DNA of 64,000 bases from Atlantibacter sp. RC6 (lineage in GTDB: Bacteria > Pseudomonadota > Gammaproteobacteria > Enterobacterales > Enterobacteriaceae), in NCBI RefSeq assembly GCF_014193285.1, contig NZ_JACHZE010000005.1:248001-312000 (forward strand), in the 5' to 3' direction. Positions 19,019 to 28,136 of this stretch are shown one piece after another (the first letter of the stretch is position 1; each line of letters begins with the position of its first letter). The notes under the pieces were generated by a model. That model had not been told where the DNA came from, searched no databases, and was given only the letters and a program-made list of their open reading frames with translations. A program made the translations under genes and the position numbers.

Positions 19019-20260
19019 TTATTCCGGCAGAACCACGTTATTCACAATCCCTGCGCCGGTTACTTTTTCCCGAGCCGTCTCCGGGGATTCCGCGCCCGGC
19101 ACCAGGATGATTTTGCGGCAATCCTCCTGGCGCTTCTCAAACACTTCATACCCGCGCGCGGCGTCTTCCAGCGGCAGATAGTGGGTGACGATCTCTTCCG
19201 GGCGCAGCAGCCTCTGCTCCACCAGCGGCAGCAGTTCCGGCAACCACGCGTGGACGTGGGTCTGGCCCATGCGGAATGAAATCCCCTTATCAAACGCATC
19301 GCCGAACATAAAGGCGTGGATAAATCCGGCATAGACGCCCGGCACGCTGACAATCCCACCGCGGCGTACTGCGGCAATACACTGGCGCAACGCTTTACCG
19401 CTGCTGCCTTCCAGCTTCAGGGTGGTTAACACCGTCTCCGTGGTACTGCCTTTGGCCTCAAAGCCGATGGCGTCGATCACCGCGTCTACGCCGCGATTGC
19501 CTGCGGTTTGCTCGATAATCAGCGCCGCCGGATCGTCATCCTTATCGAAGTTAATCGGGATCGCGCCGTAACGCTGCTGCGCGAATTCCAGCCGATAGGG
19601 ATGATGATCGACAATAAAGATCTGCTCCGCGCCGAGATAGCGCGCGCAGGCGGCAGTCAGTAAGCCCACCGGGCCCGCGCCGTAAATCGCCACGCTGGAA
19701 CCTTTGGTCACTTCGGCGTTTTTCACGGCCTGCCAGGCTGTGGGCAGAATGTCTGAGAGAAACAGCGCTTTGTCGTCTGAAAGCACCGGCGGGACTTTAA
19801 ACGGCCCGACGTTGCCTTTCGGCACCCGCACATATTCCGCCTGGCCGCCGGGAATGCCGCCATACAGGTGGCTGTAGCCAAACAGCGCCGCCGGCGGCGG
19901 GATCTGTTTTTTATTTAACGATGCGCCAGGGCCGGTGTTGGTGTTTTCACAGGCCGAGTATTGATGCAGTTTACAAAAAAAGCAGTCACCGCAGGCAATC
20001 ACAAACGGGATCACCACCCGGTCGCCGCGCTGAATGTTTTTCACCCCACTGCCCGTTTCCACCACTTCCCCCATAAATTCATGGCCAAAAATATCGCCAT
20101 GCTTCACCTGGGGGATTTTGCCGCGATAGAGATGCAGGTCGGAGCCGCAAATCGCCGTGGCGGTTACGCGCAGAATGATGTCGTCAGGTTGTTCAATGGC
20201 AGGGTCGGGAACATTATCAACGCGAACGGAGTGCGCGCCATGGTACGTCAAAGCTCTCAT
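19019..20260 (-). CDS. ybdR: YbdR, zinc-dependent alcohol dehydrogenase family protein
   Basis: A 413-residue MDR-family oxidoreductase, close to E. coli YbdR (412). Catalytic zinc ligands are in [12 protein letters not shown] and [10 protein letters not shown] Cys-rich structural zinc loop is at [16 protein letters not shown], and the NAD-binding motif is [10 protein letters not shown]. It resembles glutathione-independent formaldehyde dehydrogenases, but the substrate is not known. The start at 20260 is used instead of four codons upstream because GGAGGT lies directly before it. It is divergent from uspG. Confidence 0.92.
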   Translation of the reverse strand: MRALTYHGAHSVRVDNVPDPAIEQPDDIILRVTATAICGSDLHLYRGKIPQVKHGDIFGHEFMGEVVETGSGVKNIQRGDRVVIPFVIACGDCFFCKLHQYSACENTNTGPGASLNKKQIPPPAALFGYSHLYGGIPGGQAEYVRVPKGNVGPFKVPPVLSDDKALFLSDILPTAWQAVKNAEVTKGSSVAIYGAGPVGLLTAACARYLGAEQIFIVDHHPYRLEFAQQRYGAIPINFDKDDDPAALIIEQTAGNRGVDAVIDAIGFEAKGSTTETVLTTLKLEGSSGKALRQCIAAVRRGGIVSVPGVYAGFIHAFMFGDAFDKGISFRMGQTHVHAWLPELLPLVEQRLLRPEEIVTHYLPLEDAARGYEVFEKRQEDCRKIILVPGAESPETAREKVTGAGIVNNVVLPE

Positions 20261-20517
20261 GCTGACCTCCAAAGGGGGAAAAGGGGAAAGGGCAGGAAAA
20301 GTGACTCTTTACCAAGGTTAGCAACCTTCAGGCCGCCCCTTTGCCCGGCAGAGATTTTCTGGAAACTTTAAGAGCAATCCTGGAGTTTTTAGCGCTGTTT
20401 CTCCCGCTTCGCCCGCCTGATCAAGACCAAAATCGCGTTTTACCAACCCAGCGCAACTATTTATTTGGTTTATGGGTTTAAGATGGCGTTGACTTCATAA
20501 TCCAAGGAGGAGTGAGT

Positions 20518-20946
20518 ATGTACAACACGATTATTATGCCGGTTGACGTATTTGAAATGGAGCTGAGCGACAAAGCGGTGCGTCACGCAGAATTCCTGGC
20601 CCAGGAGAAGGGAATCATTCACCTGATGCATGTATTGCCCAGTTCAGGCAACCTCAGCATGCACCGTTTCGCCATGGACGTGCGCCGGTTTGAGGAGCAT
20701 CTGCTTCAGGAAGCGCAAACGCGCCTGGCCTCGATGACCGACCATTTCAATATTTCGCCCGAGCGGATCAAAACCCATGTGCGCTTCGGCAGCGTGCGCG
20801 ACTGCGTCAACACCCTGGCGAATGAGCTGGACGCGGACGTCGTGGTGATCGGCTCACGCAATCCGTCCATCACCACGCACCTGTTAGGCTCTAACGCCTC
20901 CAGCGTGATCCGCCATGCCCATATCCCGGTATTTGTGATCCGCTAA
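20518..20946 (+). CDS. uspG: UspG (YbdQ), universal stress protein
   Basis: 142 residues, the length of E. coli UspG. The Usp fold is clear: [21 protein letters not shown] at the start and the nucleotide-binding [20 protein letters not shown] near the end. UspG binds and hydrolyses ATP, can be autophosphorylated, and is induced by stress and starvation. The ATG at 20518 is chosen over a GTG two codons upstream because AAGGAGG lies 7 bases before it. Confidence 0.95.
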   Translation: MYNTIIMPVDVFEMELSDKAVRHAEFLAQEKGIIHLMHVLPSSGNLSMHRFAMDVRRFEEHLLQEAQTRLASMTDHFNISPERIKTHVRFGSVRDCVNTLANELDADVVVIGSRNPSITTHLLGSNASSVIRHAHIPVFVIR

Positions 20947-20954
20947 CCGCCTAA

Positions 20955-20991
20955 ACAAAAAAAGCCACCTTTCGGTGGCTTTGATTTTTTT
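20955..20991. terminator. Bidirectional terminator between uspG and ahpF
   Basis: Stem AAAGCCACC / GGTGGCTTT with loop TTTC, A-rich on the left and T-rich on the right. It lies between the convergent ends of uspG and ahpF. Confidence 0.9.
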
Positions 20992-21013
20992 GCAGGTGTC
21001 TTACTTTCTTTTG

Positions 21014-22579
21014 TTACGCGGTTTTGGTGCGAATCAGGTAATCGAACGCGCTTAACGACGCTTTCGCCCCTTCACCGGTTGCGATGATAATTTGCTTGTA
21101 CGGCACGGTGGTGCAGTCGCCCGCCGCGAACACGCCTTTGACGCTGGTTTCACATTTGGCGTCGATCATGATCTCACCCATGCGGTTGCGCTCAATCGCG
21201 CCTTCCAGCCAGTTGGTGTTCGGCAGCAAACCAATCTGCACGAAAATCCCTGCCAGGTCGAGGTGATGCACATCGCCGCTGACGCGATCGCGGTATTCCA
21301 GACCGGTCAGTTTAGTCCCGTCGCCCTTCACTTCGGTGGTCTGGGCGTTGAGAATAATGTCGACGTTTTTCAGGCTGCGCACTTTATCCTGCAACACCTG
21401 GTCGGCTTTCATTTCCGGCGCGAATTCCAGCAGCGTGACGTGCTCAACAATACCGGCCAGATCAATGGCCGCTTCCACGCCGGAGTTACCGCCGCCGATC
21501 ACCGCCACGCGCTTGCCTTTGAACAGCGGGCCGTCGCAGTGCGGGCAATAGGTGACGCCTTTGGTGCGATACTGCTCTTCGCCCGGCACGTTCATGTTGC
21601 GCCATTTTGCGCCGGTGGCAATGATAATGCTGCGCGCTTTCAGTACCGCGCCAGACGCGGTTTCAATCTGATGCAGACCGCCTTCCACCGCCGCCGGAAC
21701 CAGTCTGGTGGCGCTCTGGGTGTCAATCACATCCACATCGTAATCGTCAACATGAGCTTTCAGCGCGCCCGCCAGTTTCTGGCCTTCTGTTTTCGGCACG
21801 GAAATGTAGTTTTCAATGTCGACGGTATCCAGCACCTGGCCGCCGAAGCGCTCGCCCATCAAACCGGTGCGAATGCCTTTACGGGCAGAGTAAACCGCCG
21901 CCGCCGCGCCCGCCGGGCCGGAGCCGACAATCAGCACATCGTAGGCGTCGCGTTTATTCAGCGCATCCGCCGCGCGTTTTTCCGCGCCGCTGTCAACTTT
22001 CGCGACGATTTCCGCCAGCGTCATACGGCCCTGGCCAAACTCTTTGCCATTAACGAATACCGCCGGAACGCCCATCACGCCGCGATCGGTGATTTCATTC
22101 TGGAACGCGCCGCCATCAATCGCGGTATGTTTGATGCGCGGGTTCAGCACCGCCATCAGGTTCAGCGCCTGCACGACATCCGGGCAGTTGTGGCAGGAGA
22201 GCGAATAATAGGTTTCGAATTCAAAATCGCCGTCCAGATCGCGGATCTGCTCCAGCAGCTCCTGCGCTTCTTTGGCCGGATGACCACCGGTCCACAGCAG
22301 CGCTAACACCAGCGAAGTGAATTCGTGGCCCAGCGGCGAACCGGCGAAGCGCGGCCCCTGGCTGGAGCCCGGGTTGGTGATCAGGAATGACGGTTTACGT
22401 ACCGGCAGCGCATTGTCTTCACGGTAAGAGACTTTGTCTGACAGTTGTTCAATTTCAGCCAGCAGTTCCTTGATTTCTGCCGATTTCGCGCTGTCATCCA
22501 GCGTGGCAACCAACTCAACAGGCTTTGTCAGTCGCTCAAGGTAAGCCTTAAGCTGTGTTTTCATATTAGTGTCGAGCAT
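21014..22579 (-). CDS. ahpF: AhpF, alkyl hydroperoxide reductase flavoprotein
   Basis: 521 residues, identical in length to E. coli AhpF. It has an N-terminal double-thioredoxin domain with active site CHNC (about 129-132), and a thioredoxin-reductase-like part with FAD motif [10 protein letters not shown], redox pair CPHC (about 345-348) and NAD(P)H motif GGGNSG. It reduces AhpC with NADH. It lies downstream of ahpC on the same strand, separated by 384 bp filled with ERIC-type repeats and hairpins. Confidence 0.97.
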   Translation of the reverse strand: MLDTNMKTQLKAYLERLTKPVELVATLDDSAKSAEIKELLAEIEQLSDKVSYREDNALPVRKPSFLITNPGSSQGPRFAGSPLGHEFTSLVLALLWTGGHPAKEAQELLEQIRDLDGDFEFETYYSLSCHNCPDVVQALNLMAVLNPRIKHTAIDGGAFQNEITDRGVMGVPAVFVNGKEFGQGRMTLAEIVAKVDSGAEKRAADALNKRDAYDVLIVGSGPAGAAAAVYSARKGIRTGLMGERFGGQVLDTVDIENYISVPKTEGQKLAGALKAHVDDYDVDVIDTQSATRLVPAAVEGGLHQIETASGAVLKARSIIIATGAKWRNMNVPGEEQYRTKGVTYCPHCDGPLFKGKRVAVIGGGNSGVEAAIDLAGIVEHVTLLEFAPEMKADQVLQDKVRSLKNVDIILNAQTTEVKGDGTKLTGLEYRDRVSGDVHHLDLAGIFVQIGLLPNTNWLEGAIERNRMGEIMIDAKCETSVKGVFAAGDCTTVPYKQIIIATGEGAKASLSAFDYLIRTKTA

Positions 22580-22605
22580 GAGTTATCTCCTGGGCTTTAC
22601 GCTTC

Positions 22606-22782
22606 CTCATTTAAGCCGCCTCTTTGTTGGCTGCCTTCACTCACCCCGAGAGCTTACATCAGTAAGCTCTCGGGGATTAATGAGAGACATCCTGTCTCTC
22701 ACCGGAGGCCAGCCTGAGGCTGGTCAAATTCGTTCCCGACGAATTTGTCACTCAGTTGCCGCCGCGATGCGACTTAAATGAG
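22606..22782. repeat. Variant ERIC-type element with an insertion, between ahpC and ahpF
   Basis: It is bounded by the inverted repeat CTCATTTAAG (22606) / CTTAAATGAG (22773). It contains the ERIC core in opposite orientation (CTCACCCCGAGAGCTTAC ... GTAAGCTCTCGGGGATT). About 70 bp of extra hairpins follow: GAGAGAC/GTCTCTC, CCAGCC/GGCTGG and CAAATTCGT/ACGAATTTG. At 177 bp it is longer than a normal ERIC. Confidence 0.75.
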
Positions 22783-22837
22783 ATTGCGTAAACGGTGGTT
22801 AAAGAATCGGGTGCCTGAGCACCCGTTTATCAGGGGT

Positions 22838-22964
22838 AATTTCCTAAGGATTTCGCGTCAGAGCAAGGCGGCTAGCCTGTGAATCCCCGGGAGCTTACAT
22901 CAGTAAGTGACCGGGGTGAGCAGGCGACGCCAACGCCGCTATGGCGCGAAAGACGACGGAAATT
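22838..22964 (+). repeat. ERIC element immediately downstream of ahpC
   Basis: Exactly 127 bp between the outer inverted ends AATTTCC and GGAAATT, with inner arms TTTCGCG / CGCGAAA. The core is GTGAATCCCCGGGAGCTTAC ... AGTAAGTGACCGGGGTGAGC. Its end touches the ahpC stop codon. Between it and the variant element is a further hairpin, CGGGTGC/GCACCCG at 22808-22825. Confidence 0.88.
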
Positions 22965-23527
22965 TAGATTTTGCCAACCAGGTCTAAAGACGGGGCTAAC
23001 GTCGCGTCGCCTTCTTTCCATTTAGCCGGGCACACTTCGCCTGGGTGAGAAGCCACGTACTGAGCCGCTTTCACTTTACGCAGCAGGTCAGATGCGTCGC
23101 GGCCGATGCCTTCAGCGGTAACTTCAACCGCCTGGATGATGCCCTGCGGGTCAACGATGAAGGTACCGCGGTCAGCCAGACCCTGGTCTTCACGCATGTT
23201 GTCGAAGTTACGGGTCAGGGCGCCAGTCGGGTCGCCGATCATCGCGTATTTGATTTTAGCGATGGTGTCGGAGCTGCTGTGCCATGCTTTGTGAGTGAAG
23301 TGGGTATCGGTAGAAACAGAGTAAATGTCTACGCCCAGCTTCTGGAACTCGTCGTAATGGTCAGCCACGTCGCCCAGTTCAGTCGGGCAAACGAAGGTGA
23401 AGTCTGCCGGATAGAAGAAGAACACACTCCAGCGGCCTTCGGTATCTTTCTCGGTAACTTCTACGAATTCACCGTTTTTGAACGCCTGGTTTTTAAAAGG
23501 TTTAATCTTGGTATTAATTAAGGACAT
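22964..23527 (-). CDS. ahpC: AhpC, alkyl hydroperoxide reductase peroxiredoxin
   Basis: A 187-residue typical 2-Cys peroxiredoxin, the same length as E. coli AhpC. The peroxidatic Cys is C47 in DFTFVCPTE; the resolving Cys is in [10 protein letters not shown] near residue 166. It reduces hydrogen peroxide, organic peroxides and peroxynitrite, and is recycled by AhpF. The start at 23527 follows GGAGGAA; the longer frame upstream has no support. Upstream lies an OxyR-like site. Confidence 0.97.
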   Translation of the reverse strand: MSLINTKIKPFKNQAFKNGEFVEVTEKDTEGRWSVFFFYPADFTFVCPTELGDVADHYDEFQKLGVDIYSVSTDTHFTHKAWHSSSDTIAKIKYAMIGDPTGALTRNFDNMREDQGLADRGTFIVDPQGIIQAVEVTAEGIGRDASDLLRKVKAAQYVASHPGEVCPAKWKEGDATLAPSLDLVGKI

Positions 23528-23587
23528 CTGTACTTCCTCCGTGTTTTCGTTGAGGTGTAAGTTAACGAATCTGAACAATCGGCGCTA

Positions 23588-23624
23588 ATGGGTTGGCGTT
23601 ATCAAATCAATAAGCAATAACTAA
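23588..23624 (-). promoter_or_regulatory. Possible OxyR site upstream of ahpC
   Basis: Four tetranucleotides spaced by 7 bp on the minus strand, TTAG, TTAT, ATAA and CCAT. Each has three of four bases of the OxyR pattern ATAG-N7-CTAT-N7-ATAG-N7-CTAT. It lies 61 bp before the ahpC start. No clear -10 was found next to it. Confidence 0.35.
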
Positions 23625-23685
23625 CAACCCAGCTTAGACCTTTTTGTGCTGAACATCTGCAGTACGCGTCTTTACGACCCGCCAT

Positions 23686-23801
23686 ATAAAAAGGCCACCC
23701 GGTTGGGTGGCCTCCTTACCTGAAGCGCCCGCAGGCGTTCCAGCGCCAGTAAACTGGCAATGCGTTGCGCTTTACTTTACCTTTACCAGGGTCGTATCAG
23801 C
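23686..23801 (-). ncRNA. Candidate small RNA between ahpC and dsbG
   Basis: Minus-strand unit of about 115 nt with no sensible reading frame. The promoter is TTGCCG (23836-23831), a 17-bp spacer, and TCTAAT (23813-23808). Inside are hairpin GCCAGT-TT-ACTGGC and a CGCC/GGCG stem. It ends in terminator GGCCACCC-AACC-GGGTGGCC followed by TTTTT (23712-23686). The rest of the 381-bp gap (23528-23908) holds only promoter signals for ahpC and dsbG. It could instead be a terminated leader of ahpC. I cannot name a known RNA. Confidence 0.5.
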
Positions 23802-23908
23802 GCCCTGATTAGACCATTGCCGATCCATTACGGCAATCCATTGAACCGCCCCTCTTTCCGATGGTTGCGATAGGTTTTATCGAACATCCGACAATTTCAG
23901 GATCAGAC

Positions 23909-24667
23909 ATGACGAAACGCTTACTTCTGCTGGCCCTCGCGCCCTTCTTTCTTCACGCCAGCGACCTCCCTGCCCCGGTAAAGGCGCTTGAGCAGCAAGG
24001 CATCACCATTATCAAATCATTTCCCGGTCCCAACGGGATGACCGGTTATCTGGGCAAATTCCAGGAGATGGGCGTCACCATTTACGTGACGCCGGACGGC
24101 AAGCATGCCATTTCCGGCTATCTGTACGATGAACAGGGCACCAACCTGAGCGAAAAACTGATCGCCCAGGAGATTTATGCGCCCGCAGGCCGGGAGTTGT
24201 GGAAACAGATGGAAAAAGCCAGCTGGATACAGGATGGCAAGGCCGATGCGCCGCGCACCATTTATGTGTTTGCCGATCCGTTCTGCCCTTACTGCCACCA
24301 GTTCTGGCAGCAGTCGCGCCCCTGGGTTGATGCCGGCAAGGTGCAGATCCGCACTCTGATGGTTGGCGTAATTAAACCAGAAAGCCGGGCTACCGCGGCG
24401 GCGATCATGGGCGCGAAGGATCCAGCAAAAACCTGGCGCGACTTTGAGCAGTCCGGCGGAAAAATGGCGCTGAATATTCCCGCCACTCTCGCCCCGGAGC
24501 AGGCGAAAGCCCTCAATGTGAATCAGAAATTGATGGATGAATTAGGCGCCAACGCCACACCGGCGATTTATTACATGAATGACGCTAATGAATTGCAGCA
24601 GGTGGTCGGCCTACCCGATGCAGAGAAACTGGCGGTTATGATGGGCGGAGAGATCAAGAAAAACTAA
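23909..24667 (+). CDS. dsbG: DsbG, periplasmic disulfide isomerase / sulfenic-acid reductase
   Basis: 252 residues (E. coli 248). A signal peptide (about residues 1-18) is followed by an N-terminal dimerisation domain (about 20-80) and a thioredoxin domain with active site C126-P-Y-C129, and a cis-Pro loop ATPAIYYM. DsbG protects single cysteines from oxidation and isomerises disulfides; it is kept reduced by DsbD. The start at 23909 is chosen over 16 codons upstream because it gives a proper signal peptide. It is divergent from ahpC. Confidence 0.94.
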   Translation: MTKRLLLLALAPFFLHASDLPAPVKALEQQGITIIKSFPGPNGMTGYLGKFQEMGVTIYVTPDGKHAISGYLYDEQGTNLSEKLIAQEIYAPAGRELWKQMEKASWIQDGKADAPRTIYVFADPFCPYCHQFWQQSRPWVDAGKVQIRTLMVGVIKPESRATAAAIMGAKDPAKTWRDFEQSGGKMALNIPATLAPEQAKALNVNQKLMDELGANATPAIYYMNDANELQQVVGLPDAEKLAVMMGGEIKKN

Positions 24668-24779
24668 AACTATCTTTAAATATTTGTCATAGCAGTCATA
24701 AAAATGGCTGCTATTTTATTTGCCCCGCCTATTATTTGATTTAATATCATAATCATGAGCTATTAGCGCAACGGGGTTA

Positions 24780-25697
24780 ATGATGGCCAATCTTCAGGAT
24801 CTGAAAAAATTCGATCTTAATCTGCTGGTTATCTTCGAATGCGTTTATTTACACCGTAGCGTCAGCAAAGCCGCTGAGGCGCTGTTCCTGACACCCTCCG
24901 CCATCAGCCAGTCGATCCAGCGACTGCGCAACCAGTTGAATGACCCGCTGTTTCTGCGTGAAGGCAAGGGCATCAGCCCTACCACCGTTGCCGATAATCT
25001 GCATATTTACCTTGAGGATAATCTGCAACAGCTGGAGCAGACCATTCGCGTCGTGCAGGGCGCGCCCCAGCGTAAAAACTTTATTGTTTACTGCTCAACC
25101 TTTATGGGGTTTGAATTTTTATCGCCGCTGGCGGAAAAGTTTTGCCGTCAGTTAGGGTATGAACTGGTGCACTATGATATGGCTGTTGCCCCCAATTCCG
25201 CTGAAGACTTGCTGACTTACCGCAAAGCGGATTTGATTATCGGCAATACGCCGGTCATTAACCACTCCGTTATTTGTACGCCGTTTTTGATCACCAAACC
25301 GACGCTGATATGCAGCAAGGATCACCCTCGCATAGGCGACAGCGCGACCCTGGAAGATCTGCAAAAAGAAAAATTCGCCAGAATTACCGGCATTGAACAA
25401 GGCTTACGTCAGTATCAGGTTAAATCGTCCGAAGCCTTTCCTGAACGTGAAGTGGTCTTTCAAAGCGACTCGCCGATTACTGTTATGTCGGCAGTGGGTC
25501 AAAGCGAATTGTTAGGCATTATCGGCGAGCGCGGTTATGAGCGGTTTAAAGAGGTGTTCAATTTGAAGCGCGTCGACACGCCGATGGACTTACCGACGCT
25601 GGAATTTTATTTGATGTACAACCGCTTTTCGTTGCAAAGCAGCGCTTTCAAACTGCTGCTGGAAAATATCAACCAGCGGCTCGCCACGCTGGTTTAA
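24780..25697 (+). CDS. ybdO: YbdO, LysR-family transcriptional regulator
   Basis: About 305 residues. The N-terminal winged helix-turn-helix (about residues 10-70) has SVSKAAEALFLTPSAISQSIQRL; the rest is a LysR effector-binding domain. The N-terminus MANLQDLKKFDLNLLVIFEC matches E. coli YbdO, which also sits next to dsbG. The target and inducer are not evident here. Two consecutive ATGs (24780 and 24783) are possible starts; the second fits the E. coli N-terminus. K-12 neighbours ybdN and ybdM are missing and ybdL follows convergently. Confidence 0.88.
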   Translation: MMANLQDLKKFDLNLLVIFECVYLHRSVSKAAEALFLTPSAISQSIQRLRNQLNDPLFLREGKGISPTTVADNLHIYLEDNLQQLEQTIRVVQGAPQRKNFIVYCSTFMGFEFLSPLAEKFCRQLGYELVHYDMAVAPNSAEDLLTYRKADLIIGNTPVINHSVICTPFLITKPTLICSKDHPRIGDSATLEDLQKEKFARITGIEQGLRQYQVKSSEAFPEREVVFQSDSPITVMSAVGQSELLGIIGERGYERFKEVFNLKRVDTPMDLPTLEFYLMYNRFSLQSSAFKLLLENINQRLATLV

Positions 25698-25704
25698 AGC
25701 ACGT

Positions 25705-26865
25705 TTACAGCGCGACCAGCCGCGCCGCCGCCGCATCCAGCGTCGCGTCCTGTTTGGCAAAGCACAGGCGGATTAATTGGTGCGGGAACGGCGCGGCGCA
25801 AAATACCGACAGCGGAATCGCGGCGACGCCCACTTCTTCAGTCAACCACTGGCAAAAACTCACGTCGTCCCTGTCGCTAATCGCGCTGTAATCCGCCAGC
25901 AAAAAGTAGGTGCCCTCACAGGGCAGCAGTTTTAAACGGCTGGCGGAGAGCGCATCCACAAAGCGATCGCGTTTGGCGCGGTAAAATTCCGGCAACTGCT
26001 GATAATGCGCCGGCTCTTCGCGCAGCATATCCGCCAGGGCCAGTTGCGCCGGGGTATTGACCGAAAAGGTTAAGTACTGGTGCACTTTGCGCAGTTCCGC
26101 GCTGATGGCCGCAGGCGCGACGCAGTATCCCACTTTCCAGCCGGTCATATGATAGGTTTTGCCGAATGACGAGACCGCCACCGCCCGCTCGCGCAACTGC
26201 GGATGGGCCAGCACGCTGGCATGGCCGTCGGCGGCAAAACAGATGTGCTCATACACCTCATCGCTGATCACATAGATTTCCCGATCGGCAATCGCCTGCC
26301 ACAGCGCATCAAAATCGCTTTTTTGCCAGACCGTGGCGGTAGGGTTGTGCGGCGTATTCAGGATAACCAGCCGGGTGCGCGGCGATAGCGCGTCGGCAAA
26401 CTGCTGCCAGTCAACGCGGAAATGCGGCGGCTGGAGCGCCAGCCGCGTTAGCTCGCCGCCGCTTAACGTTACGGCGGGGGCGTAGCTGTCATAGCTCGGG
26501 TCAAAACAGATAACTTCATCGCCGGGGCGCACCAGCGCGGTAATGGCGGCGTACAGCGCTTCGGTCGCGCCCGCCGTGACGGTGATCTCGCTATTGGCGT
26601 CGGGACGATGACCATACAGCGCGGCGGTTTTATCGGCTATTGCCTCGCGCAGCGGCTGCGCGCCGGTCATGGGGGCGTATTGATTCGCTCCGGCGGCGAC
26701 GTGAAACGCCAGCCGTTGCTGCAAAAAGCGCGGTCCGTCAAAATCCGGGAAACCCTGGGAGAGGTTTATCGCCTGATGCTGCTGCGCCAGCGCGCTCATC
26801 CGGGTGAAGATCGTGGTGCCGAGTGAAGGAAGTTTGCTCTGAGGAATCAAAGGAGTATTGCTCAT
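25705..26865 (-). CDS. ybdL: YbdL, PLP-dependent methionine aminotransferase
   Basis: 386 residues, the length of E. coli YbdL, a class I/II aminotransferase that prefers methionine and uses 2-oxo acids. The PLP lysine is in SFGKTYHMTGWKVG. Other family marks are NLSQGFPDFDGP, NQYAPMTG, NTPHNPTATVW and ISDEVYEHI. It is cytoplasmic. In K-12, cstA, ybdD and ybdH lie between it and entH; here the two genes are only about 107 bp apart. Confidence 0.95.
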   Translation of the reverse strand: MSNTPLIPQSKLPSLGTTIFTRMSALAQQHQAINLSQGFPDFDGPRFLQQRLAFHVAAGANQYAPMTGAQPLREAIADKTAALYGHRPDANSEITVTAGATEALYAAITALVRPGDEVICFDPSYDSYAPAVTLSGGELTRLALQPPHFRVDWQQFADALSPRTRLVILNTPHNPTATVWQKSDFDALWQAIADREIYVISDEVYEHICFAADGHASVLAHPQLRERAVAVSSFGKTYHMTGWKVGYCVAPAAISAELRKVHQYLTFSVNTPAQLALADMLREEPAHYQQLPEFYRAKRDRFVDALSASRLKLLPCEGTYFLLADYSAISDRDDVSFCQWLTEEVGVAAIPLSVFCAAPFPHQLIRLCFAKQDATLDAAAARLVAL

Positions 26866-26972
26866 CGTAGCGTGCTCTGCGGGAAAAATATCATTCCACT
26901 ATAGCACGACGCCCCTCTTTGGCAATCAAGACGCTTAGATGGCTAAATGCGCTTCCCTGCGCAGAGTTTGCC

Positions 26973-27386
26973 TTAGCCCATCACCATGGTGCTTAACCGG
27001 CTGGTGCAGCAGCGCCGCCCGTCGGCATCGTAAATGACGATTTCCCAGCACTGGCTTTGCCGCCCCGGGTGGATGGCCCGGCAAACGCCGCGCACTTTGC
27101 CTTCGAAGATGGGCCGATGGTGAGTAGCGTTAAGCTCGGTGCCCACCACGCTCTGCCCCTCTTTCGTGGTCAGAAAGCCCGCCATCGAGCCGAGGGTTTC
27201 CGCCAGCGCCGCCGACGCGCCGCCGTGCAGCAGACCAAACGGTTGAAGCGTGCGGCTGTCTACCGGCATTTCCGCCACCAGCGACTGGGCGCCGATTTCG
27301 GTAAACACAATGCCCAGGTGGGCCACCAGCGTGCCCTCACCCATGGCGTTCAGTTCATCAAGTGTGATTTCACGTTTCCAGATCAT
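26973..27386 (-). CDS. entH: EntH (YbdB), proofreading thioesterase of enterobactin synthesis
   Basis: A 137-residue hotdog-fold thioesterase, identical in length to E. coli EntH. The family sequence [18 protein letters not shown] carries the catalytic region. It releases wrongly loaded aryl groups from the EntB carrier domain. Its ATG follows directly on the entA stop (TGAATG), so it is the last gene of the entCEBAH operon. It is cytoplasmic and presumably Fur-controlled with the operon. Confidence 0.95.
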   Translation of the reverse strand: MIWKREITLDELNAMGEGTLVAHLGIVFTEIGAQSLVAEMPVDSRTLQPFGLLHGGASAALAETLGSMAGFLTTKEGQSVVGTELNATHHRPIFEGKVRGVCRAIHPGRQSQCWEIVIYDADGRRCCTSRLSTMVMG

Positions 27387-28136
27387 TCAGGCTCCCAGGG
27401 TCGATCCGCCATCAATCACAATATCCTGTAGCGTGATATGGCTGGCCTGATCGGAGGCAAGAAACAGAATGGCGCTGGCGATTTCCTGCGGTTTGGCGAT
27501 TTTACCCAGCGGAATGCCGAGCTTAAACTGTTCGGCGAACCCGGCGATGCGCCGCTGTTCGGCATCGTCCGTTATCCACAGGGTGCGCTGCATATCGGTA
27601 TCGGTCGAGCCCGGCGAGACCAGATTCACCCGCACGCCAAAGGACGCCAGCTCCAGCCCGACGGTGAGCGTCAGGCTTTTCAGCGCCGCTTTAGACGCGC
27701 CATACGCCGACATCCCCAGGCGCGGCGTGTGCGCCGCGTCTGACGCCACGGTCACGATCGCCCCGCCCTGTTGCGCGCGCAATACCGGCATCAGCCGCTG
27801 ATAGAGATTAAACGCGCCGCCCACATTGACCGCAAAAGTCTGCTGCCAGTCGGCCAGCGATAGCGTATCGGTCGGCCCCATACGCAAAATCCCTGCCGCG
27901 TTAACCAACACATCGAGGCGCGGTTGCGCTGCCAGTACCCGCTCACAAACCTCAGCGACCTGCCCGGCGTCGGCAATGTCCAGTTGTTCCGTCGCGAACG
28001 GGTAATCGCCGTTAAACGCCACATCAAAACCGATGACCGTCGCGCCCTGTTGATGAAACGCCAGCGCGGCGGCGTAACCGATGCCCTTACCCGCGCCGGT
28101 GACCCACACCGTTTTGCCGTCAAACATCCCGGCCAT
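27387..28136 (-). CDS. entA: EntA, 2,3-dihydro-2,3-dihydroxybenzoate dehydrogenase
   Basis: A 249-residue short-chain dehydrogenase with NAD motif TGAGKGIG, NAAG, and active-site YGASK. It makes 2,3-dihydroxybenzoate, the aryl unit of enterobactin. The start at 28136 (MAGMFDGK) overlaps the entB stop by one base (TAATG), suggesting coupling; an internal ATG at 28127 is the alternative. The E. coli protein is 248 residues. Confidence 0.95.
   Translation of the reverse strand: MAGMFDGKTVWVTGAGKGIGYAAALAFHQQGATVIGFDVAFNGDYPFATEQLDIADAGQVAEVCERVLAAQPRLDVLVNAAGILRMGPTDTLSLADWQQTFAVNVGGAFNLYQRLMPVLRAQQGGAIVTVASDAAHTPRLGMSAYGASKAALKSLTLTVGLELASFGVRVNLVSPGSTDTDMQRTLWITDDAEQRRIAGFAEQFKLGIPLGKIAKPQEIASAILFLASDQASHITLQDIVIDGGSTLGA

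Noticed and set aside
21092-22306. 404-codon plus-strand frame opposite ahpF
   Set aside because: Long but antisense to a full-length, highly conserved ahpF; no start signal and shadow-type composition (Arg, His, Gln).
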